From NCBI GenBank assembly GCA_947086895.1, contig CAMUAR010000001.1, positions 1-64,000 on the forward strand: a DNA stretch of 64,000 nt, in the 5' to 3' direction. Both the position numbers and the translations under genes were made by a program. The notes beneath the pieces are model-generated. The model searched no databases, was not told the DNA's origin, and saw nothing but the letters and a program-made list of their open reading frames with translations. This document shows positions 16,771 through 24,328 of the stretch, piece after piece. This stretch comes from an uncultured Lachnospiraceae bacterium. GTDB taxonomy: Bacteria > Bacillota > Clostridia > Lachnospirales > Lachnospiraceae. The first letter of the stretch is position 1. Each line of letters starts with the position of its first letter.

Positions 16771-16935
16771 CTCCATTTCTTCGCTGCCTTTTGCGCATAA
16801 CGAGTTTGTGTCAAGCAACGCGCAGACACAAATCTCGCGATTGAAAATTTTAATTTTCAATCTTATACCTGTATATATCGCAGGCAAGCCTTCGATACTA
16901 CAAATAAAGAGTTTGAAAATATTTTTCTTTCAAAC
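16771..16935 (-). repeat. Composite leader: 5' module shared with copy D, 3' pseudoknot module
   Basis: The gene-proximal part (16771-16837) has stem TTTGTGTC/GACACAAA extended by CGAG/CTCG across one mismatch. Its loop contains CGTTGC, which pairs with GCAGCG (16782-16787) upstream of the GGAG site. The distal part (16838-16935) has a TTGAAAATT/AATTTTCAA hairpin, a TATCG...CGATA hairpin and a GTTTGAAA/TTTCAAAC hairpin, and aligns with 20885-20985 upstream of another GNAT gene. The junction suggests modular exchange. 16936-17021 holds nothing recognisable. Confidence 0.65.
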
Positions 16936-17021
16936 CTGATCACCTTACCAACGATTATCTGATATTTTATTTAGTTTTTTGTATAAATATATTTATTTCT
17001 CTTTGTTTTAATTTCCGCTTT

Positions 17022-17261
17022 CTAAAACCATATTGACATAAGTAATGTGCCAGATATCATAAGCAAAAACCCTATCAAAGCCTTTTTACTCAAATGCTCT
17101 TTTAAAATGATATAAGAAAAAGCAACGGTTACTACAATACTTAATTTGTCGATTGGAACCACTACGCTGACAATACCATTTTGAATCGCATAATAATAAC
17201 ACAGCCAGGAAACTCCGGTTGCAAGCCCAGAAAGCGATATGTATGTTTCCATGTTTCTCAT
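17022..17261 (-). pseudogene. Truncated EamA/DMT transporter fragment
   Basis: A 79-codon frame encoding the C-terminal half of a four-helix EamA-type transporter: SGLATGVSWLCYYYAIQNG then PIDKLSIVVTV and two more hydrophobic segments. Family members of this class are about 140 residues, so the first two helices are missing. A stop codon directly precedes the ATG, and no upstream remnant is seen. A ribosome-site-like AGGT is present, so a small protein could still be made. Probably a deletion remnant in the same decayed area as the GNAT pseudogene. Confidence 0.7.
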
Positions 17262-17399
17262 CTATCTACCTGCTTTCTTTCAAATAAAACACTGCCGGAA
17301 AACTCTACATGTTTCAAAAGCTTTGTTATCTTTCACTCTTAATCTTTTAGGATAACCAGCTTATTCTGACATGTTTCATTTAATTTCAATGCGTTATGT

Positions 17400-18125
17400 T
17401 CAATATCCGCTTTTATTTTTTTGTTCAAATTTCCACAATATCAATTTCACTACATTATTCACAAATAAATCATATTCCTCTTTTGAAATGGAAATGGGAT
17501 TCACTATACTCTCATCCACTTTAGGTATCTGCCCCATTATCCTGATTTTTCGCGCAATACAACCATGTGGCAGATAGTCAATATAATCTGGAAATTCTTT
17601 CAGAGGTATAATCTCTGTCAGATATCCTGAATTTGGATGTTCCTTCAAATACTCTGCTTCCATTGTAAATATCTCATTCATTCGTGTATTTCGAGGAATC
17701 ACCTTTCTTACAGAATCCCAGTCTTCAGGATAGCCTCTGACCTTTTCCTTCCAATATTCATCCTCTTTGATTCTCCTGAAAACTGCTTTCACCCTGTTTT
17801 CATCACGAATAAACTTTTGAAATACAGCATCTGTGATCAAATGTGCGTAATAACCTAACAAAAATGCATGTTGTTCCTCCGATTTAATTTTACCTATACG
17901 TTTTCGTATATATTCTTCATAAAATAAATCGCCATCAGATATCGCTTTATCTTTTCTTCTCATCCAATGCGTGACTTCGCGGGACGGCGTATAAGATGTC
18001 CAATCTTCATTTTCTACATTACAGTCAGGAGCAATATTTCCCACACAAAACCCACGCCTATCTAATCCTCTTGTTTCTTTCATTATCTGATCGGCTATCA
18101 TAATATGTGTAACCCATGTGGCCAT
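17400..18125 (-). CDS. Zinc-dependent phospholipase C-like protein
   Basis: A 241-residue protein starting MATWVTHIMIADQI, followed by GFCVGNIAPDCN and LGYYAHLITDAVF. The spaced His and Asp residues resemble the zinc ligands of the Zn-dependent phospholipase C family (PF00882). No signal peptide, so it is cytosolic and probably not a toxin. Start 18125 follows GGAAAGG with 8-base spacing; upstream GTG/ATG starts are possible. It lies 29 bp after the deoR-type regulator and probably shares its transcript. Substrate unknown. Confidence 0.65.
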   Translation of the reverse strand: MATWVTHIMIADQIMKETRGLDRRGFCVGNIAPDCNVENEDWTSYTPSREVTHWMRRKDKAISDGDLFYEEYIRKRIGKIKSEEQHAFLLGYYAHLITDAVFQKFIRDENRVKAVFRRIKEDEYWKEKVRGYPEDWDSVRKVIPRNTRMNEIFTMEAEYLKEHPNSGYLTEIIPLKEFPDYIDYLPHGCIARKIRIMGQIPKVDESIVNPISISKEEYDLFVNNVVKLILWKFEQKNKSGY

Positions 18126-18154
18126 GTACATCACCTTTCCATCTTTGTATAACC

Positions 18155-18931
18155 CTACTCTTTATCTACAATTACTACCTCTACCCCTTTTTCTCTAAAT
18201 AGATCCAGTTCCTCCTCCAATGCATCCCAATCCGTAATCAACATATCCAGTCTTTCAGCTGGACTAATACTTACAATGGAATCAAACCCAATCTTTTCTT
18301 TGGGAAACAATCCGATTTTTCTCTTTGAACTGTCCATCACAGCATTCCAAAAAGGAATCGCGGATGTTTTTTGAATAGACAAACCAAAATCAGCCGAAAT
18401 TGCTGCCGCGCTGATAAAACATTTATCCACTCGCAGCTTCTTTATAATTTCAATCGCAATAGCATCATAACAATTTCCTTTTTTATCCATTTCCCCGCCC
18501 AATAATATAACAGAAATATTTTCCCTGTCCCGCAATTCCTCCGCAATCAAAATAGAATTTGTCACTACTCTGATCTTTAATTTATCAGGTAGATTTTGTG
18601 CAATAAAATAGCAGACGGTTACAGGAAAAAGAAAGATCACGTCATTGTTTTCAATCATTTTTATCGCCTTTTGAGCGATCAGAAAATAATTTTTCTTAAC
18701 TTCACCATAATCCTTAATCGTTAAATTTGCTGCTCTTGATGCAGCAACCTGGCGCATTGGCAATGCTCCGCCATGTGTCCTTTTCAACAATCCCTTTTCC
18801 TCCAGGATTCTCAGGTCACGTTTTGCCGACTCATAACTGACTGCAAATTTCTCTTGTATGTCCAAGGTACTAATACTCCCATTTTGCTTTAGCCACTCTA
18901 AAATAGCCTGATGTCTTTCTTCGATATACAT
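18155..18931 (-). CDS. DeoR/GlpR family transcriptional regulator
   Basis: A 258-residue repressor. The N-terminal winged helix (residues 1-55) has the DeoR signature around VSYESAKRDLRILEEKGLLKRTHGGA. The C-terminal sensor domain (75-250) resembles an isomerase fold and binds phosphorylated sugars in relatives; VTNSI, LLGGEMD and DKCFISA are typical blocks. Start ATG 18931 follows GGAGGTGG. Its own strong promoter has paired AACGTT motifs suited to autoregulation. The only co-transcribed gene is the phospholipase-like one, which is unusual for a sugar regulator. Confidence 0.9.
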   Translation of the reverse strand: MYIEERHQAILEWLKQNGSISTLDIQEKFAVSYESAKRDLRILEEKGLLKRTHGGALPMRQVAASRAANLTIKDYGEVKKNYFLIAQKAIKMIENNDVIFLFPVTVCYFIAQNLPDKLKIRVVTNSILIAEELRDRENISVILLGGEMDKKGNCYDAIAIEIIKKLRVDKCFISAAAISADFGLSIQKTSAIPFWNAVMDSSKRKIGLFPKEKIGFDSIVSISPAERLDMLITDWDALEEELDLFREKGVEVVIVDKE

Positions 18932-18952
18932 ATTCCACCTCCATTTTTCACT

Positions 18953-18981
18953 ATATTACCATTTTTATTAACGTTTGTCAA
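18953..18981 (-). promoter_or_regulatory. deoR promoter with AACGTT motifs
   Basis: Minus-strand TTGACA (18976-18981) and TAATAT (18953-18958) are 17 bp apart. Two AACGTT palindromes flank and overlap the -35 box (18970-18975 and 18981-18986), a plausible autoregulatory operator. Confidence 0.75.
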
Positions 18982-19131
18982 CGTTTATTACTGTTTTTTG
19001 GTATTATGTTATCAAAAGGCAATTAATGAGAACAGATTCCTTTAAAATTGAGTAGTGAAACGTTCCTCTCCACTACTCGCCGCGCGGCTTTTGGTGTATG
19101 GCTTATGCATGGGCCTGCACATAAAAAGCAA

Positions 19132-19162
19132 AATCCCATGGAAGCCGCGCTCCCATGGGATT
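19132..19162 (-). terminator. rlmH terminator whose loop pairs with a downstream segment
   Basis: AATCCCATGG pairs with CCATGGGATT (10 bp), followed on the minus strand by TTTTGCTTTTT. The loop AGCGCGGCTT is complementary to AAGCCGCGC at 19082-19090 (9 bp), about 41 bases further along the transcript. A second hairpin GAGTAGTG/CACTACTC (19050-19078) follows and holds GGAGAGG in its loop, but no start codon follows it. Confidence 0.7.
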
Positions 19163-19217
19163 AAAAATACAACTCTTATTCTTTTTCATTTCTAAGAACT
19201 TCTATTACTTTTCGCCC

Positions 19218-19700
19218 TTACTTGTGATATGGCTCTCCCTGGTTAATTCGAAATGCCCGGTAAACTTGTTCCAGTAAAATTACGCGCATCAGCTGATGTG
19301 GAAAAGTCATTTTCGAAAAACTAATCTTTTCCTTTGCTCTCGCAAGCACTTCCTTTGACAGCCCAAGCGAACCGCCGATTACAAAAACAATTTGTGATAT
19401 TCCGCGCGTGGCAAGCTTGTCTAATTTTTTTGCCAATTCCACCGAGGATAATTGCTCTCCTTCAATCGCAAGCGCAATAATATAATCGCCTTCCCTGATA
19501 CTCTTTAAAAGACGCTCTCCCTCTTTTCGCTTAATTTCCTCCTCCATCGCCGCGCTGATATCTTCTGGAGCCTTTTCATCCGCCACTTCTATAATTTCCA
19601 TGCGGCAGTATCTTCCAAGTCTTTTTTTATATTCTGCCACCGCATCCGAAAAGTATTTTTCTTTTATTTTTCCAACACATAAAATTGTGATTTTTAACAT
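19218..19700 (-). CDS. rlmH: 23S rRNA pseudouridine-1915 N3-methyltransferase RlmH
   Basis: A 160-residue SPOUT-class methyltransferase that methylates pseudouridine 1915 in helix 69 of 23S rRNA. Typical features are the opening [28 protein letters not shown], and the C-terminal [17 protein letters not shown], whose YHK end is characteristic. Length matches the family (about 159). Monocistronic, with its own terminator. Confidence 0.96.
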   Translation of the reverse strand: MLKITILCVGKIKEKYFSDAVAEYKKRLGRYCRMEIIEVADEKAPEDISAAMEEEIKRKEGERLLKSIREGDYIIALAIEGEQLSSVELAKKLDKLATRGISQIVFVIGGSLGLSKEVLARAKEKISFSKMTFPHQLMRVILLEQVYRAFRINQGEPYHK

Positions 19701-19760
19701 AATCTCTCACATTTCTTTTTAATACAAAATAAATATTTATTTTTTAACGATTAGATAATT

Positions 19761-19932
19761 AGAGCGTGTCTGAAAATTCAGATCCGTTTGTCAATCTGCC
19801 AAAACAAAAGAAACAATATAGAAAAATCCTACATGTTTTTTGTTTCTTTTGCAGAAAACAGAACCTTTTTCTTATTGCTGCATGGATTTTTTCCTTTTCT
19901 TTTGTGCAATTTTTATTTTTCAGACACGCTCT
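19761..19932. mobile_element. MITE-like element with perfect 16 bp terminal repeats
   Basis: AGAGCGTGTCTGAAAA at the left end is repeated inverted at the right end. Length is 172 bp. It is bordered by TTA/TAA. No transposase is encoded; a low-complexity open frame across it is not a gene. It is closely related to the next element 80 bp away. Confidence 0.8.
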
Positions 19933-20011
19933 AAATCAATATATTTCTTCCATAATATTTCTCTTAGAAAACAATTTAACTATTAAGAACTTATAAACTG
20001 GTGTTTTTAAT

Positions 20012-20182
20012 AGAGCGTGTCTGAAAATTCAGATCCGTTCGTCCATCTGCCAAAACAAGAGAAAAAATAGAGAAAAATCAAGAATATTTTTTTCTTCTTT
20101 TGAAGAAAATCCAATTATTTTTGTTCTTGTTTCATGGATTTTTCCTTTTCTTTTGTGCAGTTTTTATTTTTCAGCAGGCTCT
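20012..20182. mobile_element. Second MITE-like copy, right end degenerate
   Basis: Starts with the same AGAGCGTGTCTGAAAA and shares much of its interior with 19761-19932 (for example TCAGATCCGTT and GGATTTTTCCTTTTCTTTTG), in the same orientation. The right end has decayed to CAGCAGGCTCT. Bases 20183-20405 are very AT-rich with no gene. Confidence 0.75.
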
Positions 20183-20405
20183 AGTTAAAATACTGAAATT
20201 ATATAGTTATATTATAATATTTATTTACAACACTTTACAAGTTTTCCAAAACATTATCAATATAGAAATTATATACATAATAAATAATTACTTTTTAGTG
20301 TTTTAAATATTCTAATTATATATTTATTTTATTATATTTCTTTTTTTAACCATTTAAAATCAAAAACTTGTAAACGGATATTCAATAGAAACAAAAATCA
20401 CTGTT

Positions 20406-20852
20406 CTATTTTTCCATAATATAATTCGTCAAAAAAACTTCTCTTCTAATTACTTGCTGCTCTTTTATTACTTTATACCCTCTTTTCTCAAAAAATGGTT
20501 TTGCTGTGATCGAAGCATGTACTGTTATTTTATCGGTCTTAGGGGACTGCTCTAATTTATTACAAATTACAGTGGCAATTCCCTGTCTCTGGTAATCTTT
20601 GTGAACATATAGTTTATCAAGATATCCTGACTGGTCAATATCTCCAAATCCGACAATTATATTATCCTTTACAGCAACTATTGTATAATGTTCAGAAAAT
20701 AATTTATCCCATTCCTTTAAATCCACGCTTCCTGTCGCCCATACATCCAGCTGCTCGCTTGTATAATCCTTTGCATTTACTGTATGGACGGTCTGATAAA
20801 ATAATTCTGCCATACATCCGCAATCGGAAGATTTATATTTTCTAATAACCAC
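20406..20852 (-). CDS. GNAT family N-acetyltransferase
   Basis: A 148-residue acetyltransferase with the GNAT core: DKLYVHKDYQRQGIATVICNKLE is the acetyl-CoA binding loop and ITVHASITAKPFFEKRGY the following strand and helix. It probably acetylates a small amine or protein N-terminus; substrate unknown. GTG 20852 is chosen because AAAGGA precedes it at 6 bases; TTG 20873 is an alternative with a poorer site. The leader is a composite repeat related to those of the GNAT pseudogene and the carbohydrate cluster. Confidence 0.85.
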   Translation of the reverse strand: MVIRKYKSSDCGCMAELFYQTVHTVNAKDYTSEQLDVWATGSVDLKEWDKLFSEHYTIVAVKDNIIVGFGDIDQSGYLDKLYVHKDYQRQGIATVICNKLEQSPKTDKITVHASITAKPFFEKRGYKVIKEQQVIRREVFLTNYIMEK

Positions 20853-20985
20853 AACTTTTCCTTTCCGCTTCAAGTGGCATTTTTAATCAAAAATTGAAAA
20901 TATTTAATTTTATACCCGTGCAATATGTAAGCTTGCCTGCGATACTATATATATAAAGTTTGAAAGTATTTTTATTTCAAACTTT
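20853..20985 (-). repeat. Composite leader repeat, copy D
   Basis: The gene-proximal half (20853-20905) matches copies A and B in order (AAAATTAAA, ATTTTCAA..TTGATT, ATGCC.CTT..GCGG, GGAA), while the distal half matches 16840-16935. It ends at the ribosome site of the GNAT gene. Together with the copy at 16771 it shows modules being recombined. 20986-21147 is AT-rich without a gene. Confidence 0.6.
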
Positions 20986-21147
20986 TCGTCTCATCATGCA
21001 GAATATAAAGATGAGCAAAATAATTTCACTACATATAATAATATAATTTAATGTATTTATTATATATAGTGTTTTACTGTAATTAAATTAAAGTTTTGCT
21101 TATCTCTATACAGAATAGATTACAGCATTTTACAGATTTTTTAAAAA

Positions 21148-21663
21148 TCACACTTCAATATCAAACTTGTATGCTTCATCAATATAAATATAATCTGCTT
21201 TATATTTAATACATTTTTCAAGCATCTCCATATTGTCTTTGCGCACCATCTCCAGCGTACAATCTTTATCATCGCTGCGGTCTTCAATAATACTTGCAAA
21301 CTTTTTAATATCGCAAAAATGATTTTCAATATAGTTCTCACTCATAACCAGACAGTAAAACCGAATTTTATCTCGATATTCCTCTTCAAAATCTTCTGCC
21401 CATTCAAAAGGAATATAACATCCTTCCACAATAAGATTTTGATTGTTTTCAATGGCTGTCTTAATGATTTCACGCACAATCGGCCATAAATACTTTATCA
21501 ATGCTTCATCCTCACTTACGGGAGTAAGTGTTGTGTTGCCGCTGCGAATTAATCCCATCTTTAAATGATCTATGGAAAGATAGGGATATTTATATTTTTC
21601 AAGAAGTTTTTGGGCAAGTGCCGTTTTTCCTGTATGGGACGCGCCAGTTATTAAAATAACCAT
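21148..21663 (-). CDS. Small P-loop ATPase/kinase-like protein
   Basis: A 171-residue protein beginning MVILITGASHTGKTALAQKL with Walker A GASHTGKT at residues 7-14 and a DHLKMGL segment at about 34-40. It resembles nucleoside or small-molecule kinases of the AAA_33/zeta-toxin-like group. NLIVEGCYIPFEWAEDF and the acidic C-terminus are conserved-looking, but the substrate is unknown. Start 21663 follows GAGAGGAG; the longer frame overlaps the leader structure. Transcribed alone from a promoter about 260 bp upstream. Confidence 0.7.
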   Translation of the reverse strand: MVILITGASHTGKTALAQKLLEKYKYPYLSIDHLKMGLIRSGNTTLTPVSEDEALIKYLWPIVREIIKTAIENNQNLIVEGCYIPFEWAEDFEEEYRDKIRFYCLVMSENYIENHFCDIKKFASIIEDRSDDKDCTLEMVRKDNMEMLEKCIKYKADYIYIDEAYKFDIEV

Positions 21664-21668
21664 TTTTG

Positions 21669-21863
21669 CTCCTCTCTGTCCGCTTCTGCGGACACTCAAA
21701 TCAGGGAGGGTGAACACAACCTTATCTTCATTCTGCTGCGGAAACTACACTTATCTGCTGGAATTTCCAGGCGCAAAACATTCCAAATTCTGAGGTTAAA
21801 AACTTCACTTCTCAATCTTTACCTTCTCTCATATAGCATTCGAATCCGCAGAAATTTTGAGTG
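21669..21863 (-). promoter_or_regulatory. Long pseudoknot-type leader of the kinase gene
   Basis: In transcript order the minus strand carries CACTCAAA (21856-21863), TTCTGCGGA (21845-21853), then TTTGAGTG (21693-21700) and TCCGCAGAA (21684-21692). The first pairs with the third (8 bp) and the second with the fourth (9 bp), giving A-B-A'-B' topology ending 7 bases before GAGAGGAG (21669-21676). A local hairpin GTCCGC-AGAA-GCGGAC competes with the last helix. Confidence 0.5.
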
Positions 21864-21924
21864 CCAACTAACTGCTTTATTTCTTCATTATAGCACGAAT
21901 CAATTTTTATGTCTGTTCCTAACT

Positions 21925-21953
21925 CTTATACATCGATTCTATGTCAAAGTCAA
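21925..21953 (-). promoter_or_regulatory. Promoter of the kinase gene
   Basis: Minus-strand TTGACT (21948-21953) and TATAAG (21925-21930) are 17 bp apart. It would yield a leader of about 250 bases before the kinase start. The upstream stretch 21954-22304 contains no convincing gene. Confidence 0.6.
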
Positions 21954-22304
21954 GCCAAAAAGAAAATAACTTTTATCCTTTTCACAGACTATACAGTTTT
22001 CATCACAAATTTATAATCCATCTACTATAAATACAAATCCGAGCCTTATCTTTTAAAAATCAATACACAAAATGTTTAAATTTGAATATATTTTTTTGCC
22101 ATTTATCACTGACATCTTACTTATTTTCTGCTGTTTTACTGGATTTTCTGCACAAAAAAAGCGATTTTATACGGCTACAAATTGTTCACAAACTATTATT
22201 TTTCCCTTCATAATTTGCTCATATTTCTGGGATATAATAAAGACCAGAGATAGAAAAAAGCTAATTTCTTTTTTTCATACTCTCCTCCTCCCTTATATTA
22301 TAGT

Positions 22305-22333
22305 AAAAACCTTGGCATCTTGCCAAGGTTTTT
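22305..22333 (-). terminator. Terminator of the rex-to-CBS gene run
   Basis: AAAAACCTTGGCA and TGCCAAGGTTTTT form a 13 bp stem around a 3-base loop, followed by T-rich sequence on the minus strand, 8 bp past the CBS-domain gene. Confidence 0.92.
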
Positions 22334-22341
22334 TACATGCT

Positions 22342-23703
22342 TTAATCTTTTTCCTGCTCTTTTATCTTCTCTTCTGCCTCAGGAAGCTTTGTCACCCTGA
22401 CACGCAAGATCATTTTATCACGAATTTCAACCGACGCAAAATGAAATCCCTGATAATCCGCCTCAAATGCTTCTTCGTCCTGTGGTATATGGTCGAGAAT
22501 GGATACCATCAGCCCATTCAGTGTATCAAACGCCTCTTTTTCTTCCTCGCGAATTTGAATCCCTGTTTCATCTTCAAGTTCGTCCAAAGAAATCTCTCCG
22601 CTGACAATAAAACTGTTTTCTCCGCTCCGGCTGATTAACTCCTCCTCGTCATCATATTCGTCCTGTATATCCCCTACAATCTCCTCCAAAATATCTTCCA
22701 TTGTCACAAGTCCTGCTGTCTGTCCATATTCATCCGCCACAATCGCAATATGTACCTTTTTTTTCTGCATATCATGAAACAGTACATCAAGGCTCTGCGT
22801 ATCCGGCACAAAATATGGTTTTCTGGCAACTTCCACAAGCGGTCTTTTTCGAAGTTTCTGGTTTTGATACCATGTAGCGACATCTTTTAAATGCAGCACT
22901 CCAATAATATCATCCATGTTTTCACCGTACAGCGGAAAACGGGAATAACTCTCATTTAACATAAAAGCAAGTGCTTCATCGATGGACAGATCTGATTTAA
23001 TCGCCACAATCTTTGTTCGGTGCGTCATTACATCTTTTGTTTCTTTCTCGTCAAACTCAATAATATTGGAAATCATCTCCGCTTCTTCTGCTTCAAGTAC
23101 TCCCTGCTCATGCCCCTCGTTGACCATTGACATAATTTCTTCTTCTGTCACATTGTCCGCATCCGCCGCCTTCCGGCAGCCAACCAGCCACAAAAGAAAT
23201 TTAGAATTTTTTTCAAGCAAAAATACAAATGGTGACAGCAGACGATAAAGCAGCATAACCACTGGCGCAAGCGTGTAAGCAGAACGGTCTCCAAGATGTT
23301 TCGCCACCTTTTTCGGCACCAAAATCCCAAACAGCACCATCAAATACAAAATAAAAATTGTAATAACAACCATCAAAAAGGTCAGAGGAACGCTATGTAC
23401 TGTTTCCGTGGCAGAAAGCCCCTTGCGCAGTAATATCTGTATTCTTTGGTAAATATAAAACGAATATAGCATTCCCGCCAAAAGGCTTGCTGCTGTTACT
23501 GTAATTTCAATTACATTTTTATAATAATGCGGCGTATCCAGTAACTTTTTCAACCGTACTGCTTTTCGGTCGCCTTCCTGCGCCCGATGTTCCACTCCGC
23601 TCTCATTGACATTCCCAAATGCTTCCTCCGCCGCCGCGACAAGTCCGTTGATAATAAGCAGCAGCAAAATCATAATCAACCCGCTTATGGGATGACCTTC
23701 CAT
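22342..23703 (-). CDS. HlyC/CorC family membrane protein (DUF21-CBS-CorC)
   Basis: A 453-residue protein with an N-terminal DUF21 membrane domain (four hydrophobic segments, residues 5-180), a CBS pair (about 215-335, including DVMTHRTKIVAI and GLVTMEDILEEIVGDI) and a C-terminal CorC domain (about 350-435). Relatives export magnesium or other divalent cations. Start 23703 follows GGAAGGAG. It is last in the run after mazF, 34 bp away. Older annotations call it hemolysin; transport is the better supported role. Confidence 0.92.
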   Translation of the reverse strand: MEGHPISGLIMILLLLIINGLVAAAEEAFGNVNESGVEHRAQEGDRKAVRLKKLLDTPHYYKNVIEITVTAASLLAGMLYSFYIYQRIQILLRKGLSATETVHSVPLTFLMVVITIFILYLMVLFGILVPKKVAKHLGDRSAYTLAPVVMLLYRLLSPFVFLLEKNSKFLLWLVGCRKAADADNVTEEEIMSMVNEGHEQGVLEAEEAEMISNIIEFDEKETKDVMTHRTKIVAIKSDLSIDEALAFMLNESYSRFPLYGENMDDIIGVLHLKDVATWYQNQKLRKRPLVEVARKPYFVPDTQSLDVLFHDMQKKKVHIAIVADEYGQTAGLVTMEDILEEIVGDIQDEYDDEEELISRSGENSFIVSGEISLDELEDETGIQIREEEKEAFDTLNGLMVSILDHIPQDEEAFEADYQGFHFASVEIRDKMILRVRVTKLPEAEEKIKEQEKD

Positions 23704-23737
23704 AATGTATTTTCTCCTTCCAATCTCGTTTCCTGGA

Positions 23738-24085
23738 CTATGTATCAAGCGCAAAGCTGACGCAAAGTGCATGATCAATCCGCTTTAGGATATCTTGGTC
23801 CAGGTGACATACTTTTTCTTTTAACCTCGACTTATCAATTGTCCGCACCTGTTCCAGCAGGATAACGGAATCCTTCACGACGCCATATTTCTCGGCTGCA
23901 ATCTCGACGTGAGTCGGGAGTTTCGCCTTATTCATTCTTGAGGTAATCGCCGCGACAATCACGGTAGGACTGTGTTTGTTTCCCGTATCATTTTGGACGA
24001 TCAGCACCGGGCGGACGCCGCCCTGCTCCGAGCCGATCACCGGACGCAGATCCGCATAATAAATATCGCCTCTTTTTATAATCAC
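23738..24085 (-). CDS. mazF: MazF/PemK-family endoribonuclease
   Basis: A 115-residue toxin-family mRNA interferase of the NdoA type: [19 protein letters not shown] with the conserved Arg in [20 protein letters not shown], and the [18 protein letters not shown] block with the catalytic Arg. It cuts single-stranded mRNA at specific motifs. In Bacillus the same alr-linked locus has the antitoxin gene between alr and mazF. Here the 243 bp gap (24086-24328) has no antitoxin-like frame. Confidence 0.93.
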   Translation of the reverse strand: MIIKRGDIYYADLRPVIGSEQGGVRPVLIVQNDTGNKHSPTVIVAAITSRMNKAKLPTHVEIAAEKYGVVKDSVILLEQVRTIDKSRLKEKVCHLDQDILKRIDHALCVSFALDT

Positions 24086-24328
24086 AACTACTCACTCTCC
24101 ATCTGCTGGCTTTTCCTGTATTATTTACCATTATTACTCTCCCTATACCGCAAGGCAGCATTTTTTTTGGCAGCCAAAGAAAAAATCAAAAGACCGCCTT
24201 ACTTTCCATCTCAACAGCTGACCTTTCAGACGCAATCGTATAAAATTATAAACTTTTTGCAACACGCATACTGACATCTTATCCCACAACGTTTTCCCGC
24301 TTTTGTCAAAACTTTTCGATTTCAAGTT

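Noticed and set aside
19766-20306. Short plus-strand frames in the MITE region
   Set aside because: Low-complexity Phe/Leu-rich translations inside repeated non-coding elements.
24143-24325. Minus-strand 60-codon frame as a MazF antitoxin
   Set aside because: Basic, Cys-rich translation with no CopG or AbrB features and no good ribosome site.
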